Assembly: GCA_002497905.1 (NCBI GenBank) | Contig: DAFJ01000073.1 | Coordinates: 1 to 64,000, forward strand | Source: Euryarchaeota archaeon UBA251 | Lineage (GTDB): Archaea; Thermoplasmatota; Poseidoniia; Poseidoniales; Thalassarchaeaceae | Reading direction: 5' to 3' | Length of the DNA: 64,000 nt | Shown: piece by piece, positions 35,523 through 45,386 of the stretch | How the letters are laid out: every line of letters starts with the position of its first letter | Numbering within the stretch: position 1 is the stretch's first letter | Notes under the pieces: model-generated | What the model was told of the DNA's origin: nothing | What the model saw: only the letters and a program-made list of their open reading frames with translations | Database searches by the model: none | Made by a program: the position numbers and the translations under genes

Positions 35523-37745
35523 TCATCCATCTTCTGAATCATCTACGCGCACAGCATCAACAAGGTCGCGACTTCCTTGGGCTACTATTGCCACAGAGTC
35601 GTGCAGAAGATCGAGGACAGGCATATCGAATCCAGGTGGTCGATTTCCATGCAGAGCGTCCTCTTCCTTTCGAGGGAGGGCACGGCTAACTAGATGGATG
35701 AAGACGAACACAAACCATAGGAAGAATAGAGCAGATATCCAAGTAGGCAAAATCGCGAGGGAGCGTTCGACACAGTAGGAAGCCCCCTCACTGTCGACAG
35801 CAGTCTGGCTACAAAACCATTCATCTGGACGGCGGAGTGGCTTTACCACATCAGAGAGGACGATGAAAAGAGCGACAACAACGCCCATTAGTGCCTCGCC
35901 AGCAATGAGGCCCGCTGACAGAAGGACGCCTCGATCATGGGTTTTCTTGACCTCAATTTCAGCCTCTTCAGACATTTCTCCAATGAGGTCGCCATCAGTG
36001 CGCAATCGTGCCGTTCCTAGCATGAAAGCAGCGATGATGCCGCCAATCATGATACTCGAGGAGAGTTGGAGGGGTAGGTAGATGCCGATTGCGACCGACA
36101 TTACAGGGAGTTTCTTCCAGATTAACAGACCTGCGATGATGAATCCGAGTGTGACCATGGGTAGGTTGATGCTGCCTCCGAATACACCTTGGATGATTGC
36201 CCCGATCAGTTCTGCTTGGGGGGCGAGTAATGCACCACTACAGGCTTCAGCAATCAAATTTGGATCGGTCGGAATTACGCCATCGAGAGCAGGAGGGTCA
36301 GCGTAGCATGCTGTCTTCGTAATTCTGAATGCGCGGTGTAGAAGGACGACTGTGAAGGGAGCAACCATTGCTCCGACTAGAACCCCCACAACCTCGGCAA
36401 TCTGTTGTTTCCACGGTGTAGCGCCTACGAGATGGCCGGTTTTCAGGTCCTGCATCACGTCTCCAGCTATTGCTGCGTTGACTGCGACAACTGAGGCGAT
36501 TAGTAGGGTGGCATACATTAGTTCCTCAGTTTCTAGTCCGAGAGCAAGATCTCCAACTACCCAAACGATGAGTGAGGTCGCCATCAGGGTCGCGATTGTC
36601 ATACCAGATACAGGTGAGTTGGAAGAACCAACAACTCCGGCGATGTAACCTGCAACGGCACTGAAGAAGAATGCGGCGACGGTAAGGAATAGAGCGCCCA
36701 CAAAGGCGAGTATGATACTTCCAATACTGTACCAATAGAATAGGAAGGTAAGTACTGCAATTACACCTGCAACATAGAATGTGGTGCGAATATCAATGTC
36801 TTGGTCTTCTCTACGGACTACAGCATCCGAATCGTCAGTTGCTCCCTTGATTGCCTTGGACACGCCAGATGCGATGGTGGTTCGCATTGACCAGAGAGTG
36901 TAGATTCCTCCGACTACCATTGCTCCAACGCCAACGAAGCGGATGTGTTGTGACCAGAGTGCCATGAAGGCATCAGCTGGATCCATACCCACTGGCCATC
37001 CCTGCAGGATTCCGAGAATTGGTACAAGGATGCCGAAGCCGATGACACCTCCAAGGAAGATGAAGGATGCAATACGAATTCCAACGATGTATCCAACGGA
37101 TACGAGTGCAAGGCTCATTTCAAATCCGATATAGAGGCGCGTTCCGAGAAAATCCATTGCGCCAGAGAGGTGCGGTTCGCCATGCTTACCTATGATTTTG
37201 AACCCCTTCGTTACCCAGCCATACATTGCTCCGAGACCGAGTGCATAGATGATTGCGGTCATCCCAGAACCGCCGCGTTCACCTGCGGCGAGAACTTCCC
37301 TACAGGCGACGCCTTCGGGGTATGGTAGAGCCTCTTCAACGATGAAAATTCGTCTCAGCGTGATTGTGAACATGGTGCCTAGAACACCACCTAGGACAGC
37401 GATGATGAATGTCTCAAGTAGGCGCATCTCCATACCCATTACTAGGAGTGCAGGGACAGTGAATATCACTCCAGCAGCTAACGATTCACCAGCGCTTGCC
37501 ATGGTTTGTACAAGATTATTTTCAAGAATCGATACGTCCTTGAGACGCATTGAACGCAGGATAATCATTGAGAGAACAGCAGCTGGGATTGAAGCACTAA
37601 CTGTCATGCCTAACTGTAAGCCTAGGTAAGTGTTCGCTGCAGTCAAAAGGGCACCGAGTACTATGCCGATAAGTAATGCACGGAGGGTGAGTTCGTGAAC
37701 CGTACTTCCATCATTGCCGAATTCGATGATTCGACCGTCCCCCAT
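35523..37745 (-). CDS. OPT-family oligopeptide transporter
   Basis: About 740 residues with some 14-16 hydrophobic helices. Family features: GSTVHELTLRALLIGIVLGALLTAANTYLGLQLGMTV at the start, VEEALPYPEGVACREVL, the long middle helices and SSNSPVSGMTIATL. Proton-driven uptake of peptides or metal-chelates, fitting a protein-degrading lifestyle. ATG 37745 is chosen; an in-frame ATG at 37787 would add 14 residues. Shares a divergent control region of about 87 bases with the P-type ATPase. Confidence 0.9.
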   Translation of the reverse strand: MGDGRIIEFGNDGSTVHELTLRALLIGIVLGALLTAANTYLGLQLGMTVSASIPAAVLSMIILRSMRLKDVSILENNLVQTMASAGESLAAGVIFTVPALLVMGMEMRLLETFIIAVLGGVLGTMFTITLRRIFIVEEALPYPEGVACREVLAAGERGGSGMTAIIYALGLGAMYGWVTKGFKIIGKHGEPHLSGAMDFLGTRLYIGFEMSLALVSVGYIVGIRIASFIFLGGVIGFGILVPILGILQGWPVGMDPADAFMALWSQHIRFVGVGAMVVGGIYTLWSMRTTIASGVSKAIKGATDDSDAVVRREDQDIDIRTTFYVAGVIAVLTFLFYWYSIGSIILAFVGALFLTVAAFFFSAVAGYIAGVVGSSNSPVSGMTIATLMATSLIVWVVGDLALGLETEELMYATLLIASVVAVNAAIAGDVMQDLKTGHLVGATPWKQQIAEVVGVLVGAMVAPFTVVLLHRAFRITKTACYADPPALDGVIPTDPNLIAEACSGALLAPQAELIGAIIQGVFGGSINLPMVTLGFIIAGLLIWKKLPVMSVAIGIYLPLQLSSSIMIGGIIAAFMLGTARLRTDGDLIGEMSEEAEIEVKKTHDRGVLLSAGLIAGEALMGVVVALFIVLSDVVKPLRRPDEWFCSQTAVDSEGASYCVERSLAILPTWISALFFLWFVFVFIHLVSRALPRKEEDALHGNRPPGFDMPVLDLLHDSVAIVAQGSRDLVDAVRVDDSEDG

Positions 37746-37803
37746 GCTTCTCCGAATACTATTCACCTCAAGATATCTGCGTATCATTCTGATTTGGGGA
37801 GAA

Positions 37804-37811
37804 TGATATAC
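37804..37811 (+). promoter_or_regulatory. TATA box of the P-type ATPase gene
   Basis: TGATATAC with GATATA at 37805-37810, centred 25 bases before ATG 37833. This fits a leaderless transcript. No Shine-Dalgarno motif is seen before the ATG, consistent with that. Confidence 0.5.
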
Positions 37812-37832
37812 TCCATATGATTAGGACAGTAA

Positions 37833-40736
37833 ATGGGCGAGGATTCGGGGGCCAATTCTACTCCCGCCACCACATCTAATTGGCATGTAATGAGTGCCGA
37901 TGAGGTTCTAGATTTTCTTGATACAAATCGGGATGGTCTTAGTGAATCAGAGGCCCTCCGAAGAGCTGCTGAAATTGGCCCTAACAAGTTAGACGAGGAA
38001 ACCCCTACTCACTGGATATGGAAATTAGTTGATCAATACCGTGATCCGATGGTTTACCTTCTCCTTGCGGCTGCAGCCATCGCCTTCTTATTCGAACCTG
38101 AGGACAAGGGTACTCCAATCTTCATTGTAATCGCTCTGAGCCTTAACGGAATTTTCGGCTACATGCAGGAGGCGAAGGCTGAGAGGGCGATGGGTAGTCT
38201 GAAGGAGATGCTAGTCGGCTCCTGTGTGGTTCTTAGAGATGGTAAGGACGTTCGTGTAACAACGGAAGAACTCGTGCCTGGAGATCTTGTATTTCTTGAT
38301 GAAGGTATGAACGTCCCTGCTGATGTACGCATTATTGAATCACACAATCTAGCTATCGACGAAGCAACATTGACTGGAGAGTCGAATCCTGTTGCGAAAG
38401 TCACTTCATCCTTCTCCGAGGATGTGATGCTAGCCGATCGCAAGAATATGGCTCACATGGGTACCGTGGTTTCCTCCGGTCGGGGTTGTGGCGTTGTAGT
38501 TGGTACAGGGATGAATACACAATTGGGCCGTCTCGCGGCTGATCTCGCTAAGGTCGAAGCACCTAAGACACCACTAGAAATCAAGCTCGAGACACTTGGA
38601 CGATTCTTAGGATACGTCGCTATCTTCGCAGCATTACTTATCGTAACTCTGAGCCTTGGTAAGGCTTACCTGATTAATGGTATGCGAGGAGATGATCTCT
38701 ACGCAGTTCTATCTGAACAATTCCTTGTTGCAGTGGCTATATTCGTGGCTATCGTACCCGAGGGGCTTCCCATCATTCTTGTTATCACCTTGTCAATCGG
38801 CATGAGAAATATGGCTAGGCACAGGGCCATCATTCGTAAGATGAAAGCTGTTGAGACACTTGGTAGCACGACAGTCATTTGTTCGGACAAGACAGGTACG
38901 CTTACTACTGGCGAGATGACTGCACGTCGTTTTCACTTCAACGGCGTCTCCTATGATGTATCAGGTCGCGGCTTTAATCCTAATGAGGGTGGCCTTCACA
39001 TTAACGGGGCAAAGGTATCTGAGGCCGATCGTGCTGAACTGACGTCCATGCCTGCGTTCCGATGGATGATGGGTAGTGCTTTACTCGCCCAGAATAGTAA
39101 CGTGCGACAGGCAGGATCCGTTTGGCAAGGCGTGGGTGACCCGACAGACACTGCATGTGCTGTTCTGGGTTGGAAACTACATTCGTCGGTAGATGATTTC
39201 AGGAAAATGCACCCCCGTTTTCGAGAATTCCCGTTCGATCGTAGTCGGAAGAGAATGTCGACTATTCACGAATTTGAGGGCAAGCGTCGCCTCTTTGTTA
39301 AAGGGGCTGCGGGGAATCTCGCGAAGATTTGTGATCGTACGGTTGAGAATGGTGAGATAGTTCCCTTGACTGAAGAGAGATTGCAACGTTTCCGCGAAGC
39401 TAACGAAGAGTATGCGGGTGATGCGTTACGAATTCTTGGTTTCGCGACACGTGAGATTCATGAAGGCGAGGACATCGATGATGTCGAAGAAGTAGAAAAG
39501 GGCCTTATCCTTCTAGGGATAGTCGGCATTTCCGATCCTCCGCGAATTGAGGTCCCCCAGGCTATTGCGACCTGCAATGAGGCAGGGATTCGTGTCATCA
39601 TGATTACTGGAGACCACAAGTCAACCGCTGAAGCAATAGGTGCGGAGATTGGGATATTCTCAGGAGATGATCTATCCATTCATGGATCCGAACTCCGTGA
39701 TATGTCTGATGATGAGTTGGATGCTCTTCTTGATCGTGTAGCAATCTTCTCGAGGACTACTCCTGATCAGAAACTCAGAATCGTCGACCGTCTCCAAAAG
39801 CAAGGACATGTCGTTGCAATGACTGGAGACGGAGATAATGATGCACCAGCTCTTTCAAAGTCCAATATCGGCATCTCAATGGGCAGAGGTGGTACTGATG
39901 TTGCCCGCGATGCCTCGGACATGGTACTTCAGGACGATGACTTCTCTTCGATTGTCAGTGCCGTGGATCAAGGACGTAGAATATATCAGAACATTCGAAA
40001 TTTCGTTCGTTATCAGATTAGTACGAATGTTGCCGCAGTGACACTTCTCATATTTACTGGAATTTTCTTCGGTTGGACTGGGGAATGGCTTATTCTTACT
40101 CCAACTCAATTACTCGTCATCAATATCCTAATGGACGGTCCTCCAGCGGTTGCTCTAGGCATTGAGGAACAGACAAAGGATGTGATGAAAGAGCCACCTA
40201 GATCCATTGACGAAACACTACCTACGCCGCCCGATATCTTCCTGATTCTTTTCCTTGGATTCATTATGGTCATTGGAACTGCTAGTGTGTTCTATTTCGC
40301 AGGCGGGGATATGATTACTAATGCACCTTGCTCGCCCGGCCCTCTTGGTGAATCAGCATTCGGAGTAGTAGGTGATTGTGATGAGGAAGGGTGGACACAT
40401 TATGCTGAGGATCGTTTCGCTTCTGCAAGAACGAGTGCCTTTGCCGTATTCATCTTCTTCCAATTGATGAACGTCATGAATTGCCGTTCGAACGAAGTGT
40501 CAGCATTCCGCTTAGGATTAACATCCAATAGGTGGATTACCGTCAGTTTTGCGATTTCTACATTCATGCTACTATTCATGGTCCAGTCCCCATCGTTCGC
40601 TGGATTCAGAGTCGGAGAGATGGTATCTACAGTACCGCTGTCTGGTATTGATTGGTTGGTTGTCTTCATGGTAGCGTCCTCTGTATTTATCGCTGAGGAA
40701 CTACGCAAACTCTTCTGGCCAAAACCAAAGGCATGA
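37833..40736 (+). CDS. Calcium-type cation-transporting P-type ATPase (P2A)
   Basis: 967 residues. N-terminal cation ATPase domain (SADEVLDFLDTNRDGLSESEALRRAAEIGPNKL in parts), TGES actuator motif, phosphorylation site Asp352 in CSDKTGTLTTGEMTA, FDRSRKRMS and KGAAGNL nucleotide motifs, MTGDGDNDAPALSKSNIGISMG hinge and about ten membrane helices; helix 4 has VAIVPEGLP, matching calcium/manganese pumps. The large loop CSPGPLGESAFGVVGDCDEEG between late helices is an extracytoplasmic insert. Extrudes calcium or a similar ion. Confidence 0.92.
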   Translation: MGEDSGANSTPATTSNWHVMSADEVLDFLDTNRDGLSESEALRRAAEIGPNKLDEETPTHWIWKLVDQYRDPMVYLLLAAAAIAFLFEPEDKGTPIFIVIALSLNGIFGYMQEAKAERAMGSLKEMLVGSCVVLRDGKDVRVTTEELVPGDLVFLDEGMNVPADVRIIESHNLAIDEATLTGESNPVAKVTSSFSEDVMLADRKNMAHMGTVVSSGRGCGVVVGTGMNTQLGRLAADLAKVEAPKTPLEIKLETLGRFLGYVAIFAALLIVTLSLGKAYLINGMRGDDLYAVLSEQFLVAVAIFVAIVPEGLPIILVITLSIGMRNMARHRAIIRKMKAVETLGSTTVICSDKTGTLTTGEMTARRFHFNGVSYDVSGRGFNPNEGGLHINGAKVSEADRAELTSMPAFRWMMGSALLAQNSNVRQAGSVWQGVGDPTDTACAVLGWKLHSSVDDFRKMHPRFREFPFDRSRKRMSTIHEFEGKRRLFVKGAAGNLAKICDRTVENGEIVPLTEERLQRFREANEEYAGDALRILGFATREIHEGEDIDDVEEVEKGLILLGIVGISDPPRIEVPQAIATCNEAGIRVIMITGDHKSTAEAIGAEIGIFSGDDLSIHGSELRDMSDDELDALLDRVAIFSRTTPDQKLRIVDRLQKQGHVVAMTGDGDNDAPALSKSNIGISMGRGGTDVARDASDMVLQDDDFSSIVSAVDQGRRIYQNIRNFVRYQISTNVAAVTLLIFTGIFFGWTGEWLILTPTQLLVINILMDGPPAVALGIEEQTKDVMKEPPRSIDETLPTPPDIFLILFLGFIMVIGTASVFYFAGGDMITNAPCSPGPLGESAFGVVGDCDEEGWTHYAEDRFASARTSAFAVFIFFQLMNVMNCRSNEVSAFRLGLTSNRWITVSFAISTFMLLFMVQSPSFAGFRVGEMVSTVPLSGIDWLVVFMVASSVFIAEELRKLFWPKPKA

Positions 40737-40779
40737 GCGAGGATTCATGAGTCACAGCCTCGACCCATGACTGTTACTA

Positions 40780-41988
40780 ATGCTAGGTGCAAAGGGCCAC
40801 TCAGATTGGCGTCGACGCTTTCCAACCGTCGTCGAGCAACTAGGAGGCATCGACGATATACTCGTTATTGAAGCGGCGAGGAATCTGGAAATAAATGGCC
40901 GAGTAAGCAATGATCTAGGCATCAAATTGCTTTTGGAGGCTGATTTAACCGACCTTCGACTTCTGGGTAAGTCGCTCAAAGTGGCCCGCTTCGAGGAGGA
41001 GGTCTATTTCAATTCAAATCTGCATGTCAATCCAACTAACATATGCGTCCTTGCTTGTCGATTCTGTGCATTTCGTAGAGGTCGGAAGGCAGCTGATGCC
41101 TACGCATTATCCGTCGAAGAATATCTTTCACGAATCCGACCTTTTTCGAGCCGTATCGACGAAGTACATTCCGTCGGAGGACTACATCCAGATTGGACCG
41201 TTGAGCATTATGCGGAACTAATCCATTCTGCGAAGAAAGCGCATCCTCATCTTTCCATGAAGTGTTTGACTGCAGTCGAAGTCAAGCACCTTTCTTCGAT
41301 GAGTAAGATGACGTTTGTCGAGGTTCTTTCAACATTGAAGGACGCGGGTTTGACATCATTACCTGGCGGTGGTGCAGAGATTCTTGATGATGGGATTCGT
41401 AACATCATTTGTAATGGCAAAGAATCTAGTGAAGAGTATCTTGATATTCATCGAACGGCACATCATCTCGGTTTACCTACGAACTGTACCATGTTATTCG
41501 GGACTGTAGAACGTGCAGAGCATCGAATTCGCCACTTGGATCGACTACGCCAACTTCAGGACGATACTGGCGGATTCCAGTGCTTTGTGCCTTACCCGTT
41601 CCTTCCTGATAGGTCCCGATTACCTCAGGCGCAACACTCTACTGGTTCAGAGACGATTCGGATGATTGCAATTTCAAGAATCATGCTAGACAATATCCCT
41701 CACATCAAGGCGTACAGGATGAACATTGGAGACAAACTTGCAGCAATAGCTCTGAATTCTGGTGCAGATGATGTGGATGGCACAGTCGGCCATGAGGAGA
41801 TCATGCATGAAGCAGGGAGTATGACCTCCGTTGAGGATGATCTTGATCGTCTTTCACGACTCATCGAGGATGCGGGGGGGGTTCCAATTCGCCGTTCCAC
41901 AATCTACAATCGATTTCAACGATATATCCGAAGACCACCTTCTGACGATGACCGTTGGGTTGCATTGCCGATTGCTGAAGGTGTGTGA
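40780..41988 (+). CDS. mqnE: Aminofutalosine synthase MqnE (radical SAM)
   Basis: Joins the chorismate-derived enol ether to SAM, giving aminofutalosine in the futalosine menaquinone pathway. 402 residues. Radical SAM cluster Cys89-x3-Cys93-x2-Cys96 (CVLACRFC), preceded by VYFNSNLHVNPTN. MqnE-specific features are EVHSVGGLHPDW, TAVEVKHLS, LPGGGAEIL, HRTAHHLGLPTNCTMLFGTVE and MLDNIPHIKAYRMNIGDKLA. MqnA follows five bases after the stop on the same strand. Confidence 0.93.
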   Translation: MLGAKGHSDWRRRFPTVVEQLGGIDDILVIEAARNLEINGRVSNDLGIKLLLEADLTDLRLLGKSLKVARFEEEVYFNSNLHVNPTNICVLACRFCAFRRGRKAADAYALSVEEYLSRIRPFSSRIDEVHSVGGLHPDWTVEHYAELIHSAKKAHPHLSMKCLTAVEVKHLSSMSKMTFVEVLSTLKDAGLTSLPGGGAEILDDGIRNIICNGKESSEEYLDIHRTAHHLGLPTNCTMLFGTVERAEHRIRHLDRLRQLQDDTGGFQCFVPYPFLPDRSRLPQAQHSTGSETIRMIAISRIMLDNIPHIKAYRMNIGDKLAAIALNSGADDVDGTVGHEEIMHEAGSMTSVEDDLDRLSRLIEDAGGVPIRRSTIYNRFQRYIRRPPSDDDRWVALPIAEGV

Positions 41989-41992
41989 AAGG

Positions 41993-42823
41993 ATGCGTAC
42001 GGATGTCATTGGTCGTGTGTCATTTGCGAATTGTGATCCGTTGTTCCATGGTCTTGACCCTAAATGGAAGGTTCTACCTGCACCTCCTTCGTGGTTGACT
42101 GGGCATCTCCTGCGTGGTGAATGCCTAATTGCACCAATCCCAATGGCTGACTTAGCGAGAAATGCTGACACTCTCTGTGCGATTGATTCAATTGGAATTG
42201 CCTCCGATGGAGGGGTTGGGTCTGTACTCCTGTTTGGTGATTGTCCCGTTGAGGAAATGAGGGATATTGCAGTACCTACGGATTCCTCTACTTCGAGGAC
42301 ATTGCTACCATGGCTTCTATCTGAGCGCGGATTCCGGCCACGACTCATAGAGATGGGTCCGAATCTAGAATCTATGCTGGAACGATGCGATGGGGCTCTA
42401 TTGATTGGTGATCGTGCAATCCATCACGCTCACCTTCAGCCAGACCTCGTTCGAATGGATCTTGGAGATGAATGGTTAGACATCACTGAGATGCCAATGG
42501 TATTCGGTGTATTCTGTGCCCGCCAAGATGCGGATAATACAGCGGTTAGTGATGCTATTTCAGATCTTGAGAGCGCCCTATCTAGATTTGAGAATGAGCC
42601 TTTGTTTAGACAGGAGGTAATCGCAAGATCAGCAAAAGTCACACGATTTAGTGTAGGTCGAATGGAGACCTATTTTGGATCCGAGGTAAGGAATCGATTG
42701 ACACCTAAAGATCGTGCTAGTATGCAACGATTTGCGACAGATGTCTGCGGCCTTGAGGGTGAAGTTCCCTGGTGGGGCGATAATCAGTCAGAACCAGTTA
42801 GTCGCCGCAATGCTGCATCGTAA
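41993..42823 (+). CDS. mqnA: Chorismate dehydratase MqnA
   Basis: First futalosine-pathway step, chorismate to 3-enolpyruvylbenzoate. 276 residues from ATG 41993. Periplasmic-binding-like fold: IGRVSFANCDPLFHGLD at the start (compare VSYLNxxP), GECLIAPIPMADLARN, IGIASDGGVGSVLLFG, CDGALLIGDRAIHH and WLDITEMPMVFGVFCAR. An upstream frame extension to 41831 runs inside mqnE and is not used. Its last 40 bases overlap the convergent EF-hand gene. Confidence 0.9.
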   Translation: MRTDVIGRVSFANCDPLFHGLDPKWKVLPAPPSWLTGHLLRGECLIAPIPMADLARNADTLCAIDSIGIASDGGVGSVLLFGDCPVEEMRDIAVPTDSSTSRTLLPWLLSERGFRPRLIEMGPNLESMLERCDGALLIGDRAIHHAHLQPDLVRMDLGDEWLDITEMPMVFGVFCARQDADNTAVSDAISDLESALSRFENEPLFRQEVIARSAKVTRFSVGRMETYFGSEVRNRLTPKDRASMQRFATDVCGLEGEVPWWGDNQSEPVSRRNAAS

Positions 42824-45348
42824 TCTTCGTCATCATCTGTGTTATCGAATTCGGAGCTATCCGGATTAACATCACTAGCTTCGAGAATCTCTTCCATTGT
42901 TACATCTCTAGTGACTCGTTTTGTCACCTTTCGCTTGGATGATCGACTTACGCGTCGTCGTCGAGTAGGTTCAGATGTCTCTGGTTCAGAGTATTCGTCT
43001 ACTTCTTGTCTCTGATTAGGTGGTGCACGAGGAGCTTTCTTCTGAATAGGTTCCTCGTTTGTTTTCTGTCGTTGATCAGGTGGTCGACGAGGTGCAGCCT
43101 TCGAGGTCACTTCTTCTTCGTTCCAGATTTCTAGTTCTTCATCGAAATCCTCGTCGTCTTGCATTGTTTGTACGCTACCAATTGCCATTTCAAACTCTTC
43201 GAAATCAATGACTCCATTTCCATCTTCGTCCAAACTTTCCACTAGTGCTTCCAGTTGTGCCACTGGTAACGCAGCAATCTTGAGCGAGCGAAGTCCTGCG
43301 ACTAGTTCATCTGATTCGAGTGTCCCGTTACCGTCTTCGTCAAAGCGATTAAACAGGTCCCGGACACTCATTTCATTATCTATCATCCATGACTCAAGTT
43401 TCTCCATTACTTGATCATAGACAAAGAGTGCACCACAATCAGAGCAGAGTAAAGCACCGGGAGAGTTCATCGATCCACATACCTCACAAATCTCCTCAAG
43501 TTCATACTCATAGGTCATGCGTCGCTTCAAAATTAGGAATATACTCGCGCCAACGGCGATTATGAGGGGGATAATTAGCAATGGTTGTAGAAGTGTGTCG
43601 AGAAAACTTCCTACAAGTGTGGGTTCTGGTTCTTCGGGAGGAATCACTTTGAGATCTAATACATCGCTCATGGTCCAAACGGTGGAGCTGTTCCTCAGTT
43701 CTCCCTCTACCATGATGTGGACAACTGCTGGTCTACTATCGATGCTCTGCAGGATACTACCATCTCTTGATTCGAGACCTTGGAGTATCCGTACATCATA
43801 GGGTTCCACCATGCGTGTCGGGTCAATCTTCAACGTTGTAGTCCAAGTCATCCTCACATGACTCAACCAACCTACGCCGTTTTGAAGAGTTGAAGTTCCA
43901 CTCAATCCCTCGCTGATTTCACAACTCGTCTCTGCTCCCCAAGGGACGCTACCATTGATCCTCACAATGTCAATCCACTCTTGTGCGATGGAATCTAAAT
44001 CCGTCGGACCACACAGTTGTCGTGCCATCATTCCAGCTTCTGAGAAGGAAGTTGTTGCATCGTCAGTAAGGGCGACTGCAGATATGGTGCGAATGTCTCT
44101 TGAAAATTCCAACGGCAAGGTAATTGTCTCCTTGACAGTTAGTGTGCCATTCGGAGAAAGGTCAAGTTCAATCTGCCGTATGTTATCTAAGTCGGCATTG
44201 ACGCTACAATCTGAACCCTCTGCGCAGGTGTTGTCGAATGAGTCCGGAATCATGTCACCGTCATCATCATTGTCCAATGAGTCCGGAATACCATCTCCGT
44301 CTGTGTCGACTCCATCAGCGGTAACTCCTGTTTCGTGAGGTATAGAATGGTGTATCGGGATGATTCCTGTATTGGTTGCGAAGGCAATTTCAGAAGAATC
44401 TGCAGATAGTGAAAATACATGTGTCTGCATACCGAGCTGCATTCTCCAATTGAGTTGTTGATTGATTGTGTTCCAGGATTCCAACCATTGTTGTTCACCA
44501 ACCGTTCCGGTTAAGGCGATAATCTCGTCATCGAGAAAGATTTCCTCAAATTGAATGACAGATGATTCCGTTTGAATGATTGATAGGAATGAGTAGGGAT
44601 CTGTAGCCTGTCGTTGAACGATTGCATCATTGAGTGACCATATTACTTCAGCACCATTGTGGTTGAATGCGCAGTCAGATATGGGTGCATCCACTGACCA
44701 TGAATGAAGGATAGATAGGTCATCGAGATTGAGGAGAGTTGCGAAATGGTCACTGTCATCCGTTAATCCAACGATTACGCGCGAAGTTGTGTTATCTACT
44801 GCAGTGCATCCGACTTCCCCTCCAAGATCCACAGATGCCTCTAACTGGAGCCCGCTTTCGTTGATGTTGTATACTACTAGGTTATCATCTGCTGTCGAGA
44901 AGATTACCTGCGTTGAATTAACAGCTTGGACGCGAATTCCATCTACCGGTTCTTCTGTGTGGATTCGCTTGTCTGTGTGGTCTGCAACTTTCAGGGCAGT
45001 CACTGACGGGAGACCTGACATCGGTTGAACTTGGGCTACAATCAACTTGGATGAATCAGTTGTCCAAGTGATATCGATAATCTCATGCCCACTAAATTCA
45101 CCCATGGCGGTGGAGAAGAGGAGCTCTCCATCTGTTCTCCAGACGTTCACGTAGACCATGTCTGCCGAGGCAAACATTGAGCCATCAGGTGAGTACGCAA
45201 CATCGATGATATCGGTGGCTGGCCTGCCATCGAGTCGATTCATGTGTAGGCTATCATCGAGCACATGCACTGGCTCAGGTATGTCGGCTACGACGACAGG
45301 CAGGAGCAATAGCATGACAAGACATCCGCTGAGAACGCGAGCCCGCAT
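42784..45348 (-). CDS. Surface beta-propeller protein with membrane helix, cytosolic zinc ribbon and two EF-hands
   Basis: 854 residues from ATG 45348. Signal peptide (VLSGCLVMLLLLPVVVA), WD-like propeller (IIDVAYSPDGSMFAS, VYVNVWRTDG), a thrombospondin-3-like calcium stretch (DTDGDGIPDSLDNDDDGD, about 346-363), a beta-rich module, a transmembrane helix (about 584-606), then inside the cell a zinc ribbon CEVCGS...CSDCG, EF-hand loops DEDGNGTLESDE (about 669-680) and DEDGNGVIDFEE (about 705-716), and a basic/acidic Pro-rich tail. Calcium-dependent sensing or scaffolding is inferred. TTG 45390 as a start is rejected because the signal peptide begins at 45348. Confidence 0.8.
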   Translation of the reverse strand: MRARVLSGCLVMLLLLPVVVADIPEPVHVLDDSLHMNRLDGRPATDIIDVAYSPDGSMFASADMVYVNVWRTDGELLFSTAMGEFSGHEIIDITWTTDSSKLIVAQVQPMSGLPSVTALKVADHTDKRIHTEEPVDGIRVQAVNSTQVIFSTADDNLVVYNINESGLQLEASVDLGGEVGCTAVDNTTSRVIVGLTDDSDHFATLLNLDDLSILHSWSVDAPISDCAFNHNGAEVIWSLNDAIVQRQATDPYSFLSIIQTESSVIQFEEIFLDDEIIALTGTVGEQQWLESWNTINQQLNWRMQLGMQTHVFSLSADSSEIAFATNTGIIPIHHSIPHETGVTADGVDTDGDGIPDSLDNDDDGDMIPDSFDNTCAEGSDCSVNADLDNIRQIELDLSPNGTLTVKETITLPLEFSRDIRTISAVALTDDATTSFSEAGMMARQLCGPTDLDSIAQEWIDIVRINGSVPWGAETSCEISEGLSGTSTLQNGVGWLSHVRMTWTTTLKIDPTRMVEPYDVRILQGLESRDGSILQSIDSRPAVVHIMVEGELRNSSTVWTMSDVLDLKVIPPEEPEPTLVGSFLDTLLQPLLIIPLIIAVGASIFLILKRRMTYEYELEEICEVCGSMNSPGALLCSDCGALFVYDQVMEKLESWMIDNEMSVRDLFNRFDEDGNGTLESDELVAGLRSLKIAALPVAQLEALVESLDEDGNGVIDFEEFEMAIGSVQTMQDDEDFDEELEIWNEEEVTSKAAPRRPPDQRQKTNEEPIQKKAPRAPPNQRQEVDEYSEPETSEPTRRRRVSRSSKRKVTKRVTRDVTMEEILEASDVNPDSSEFDNTDDDEDYDAALRRLTGSD

Positions 45349-45386
45349 GCGAATAGCAAGGATACGCCTGTTATATCCGTATGGTC

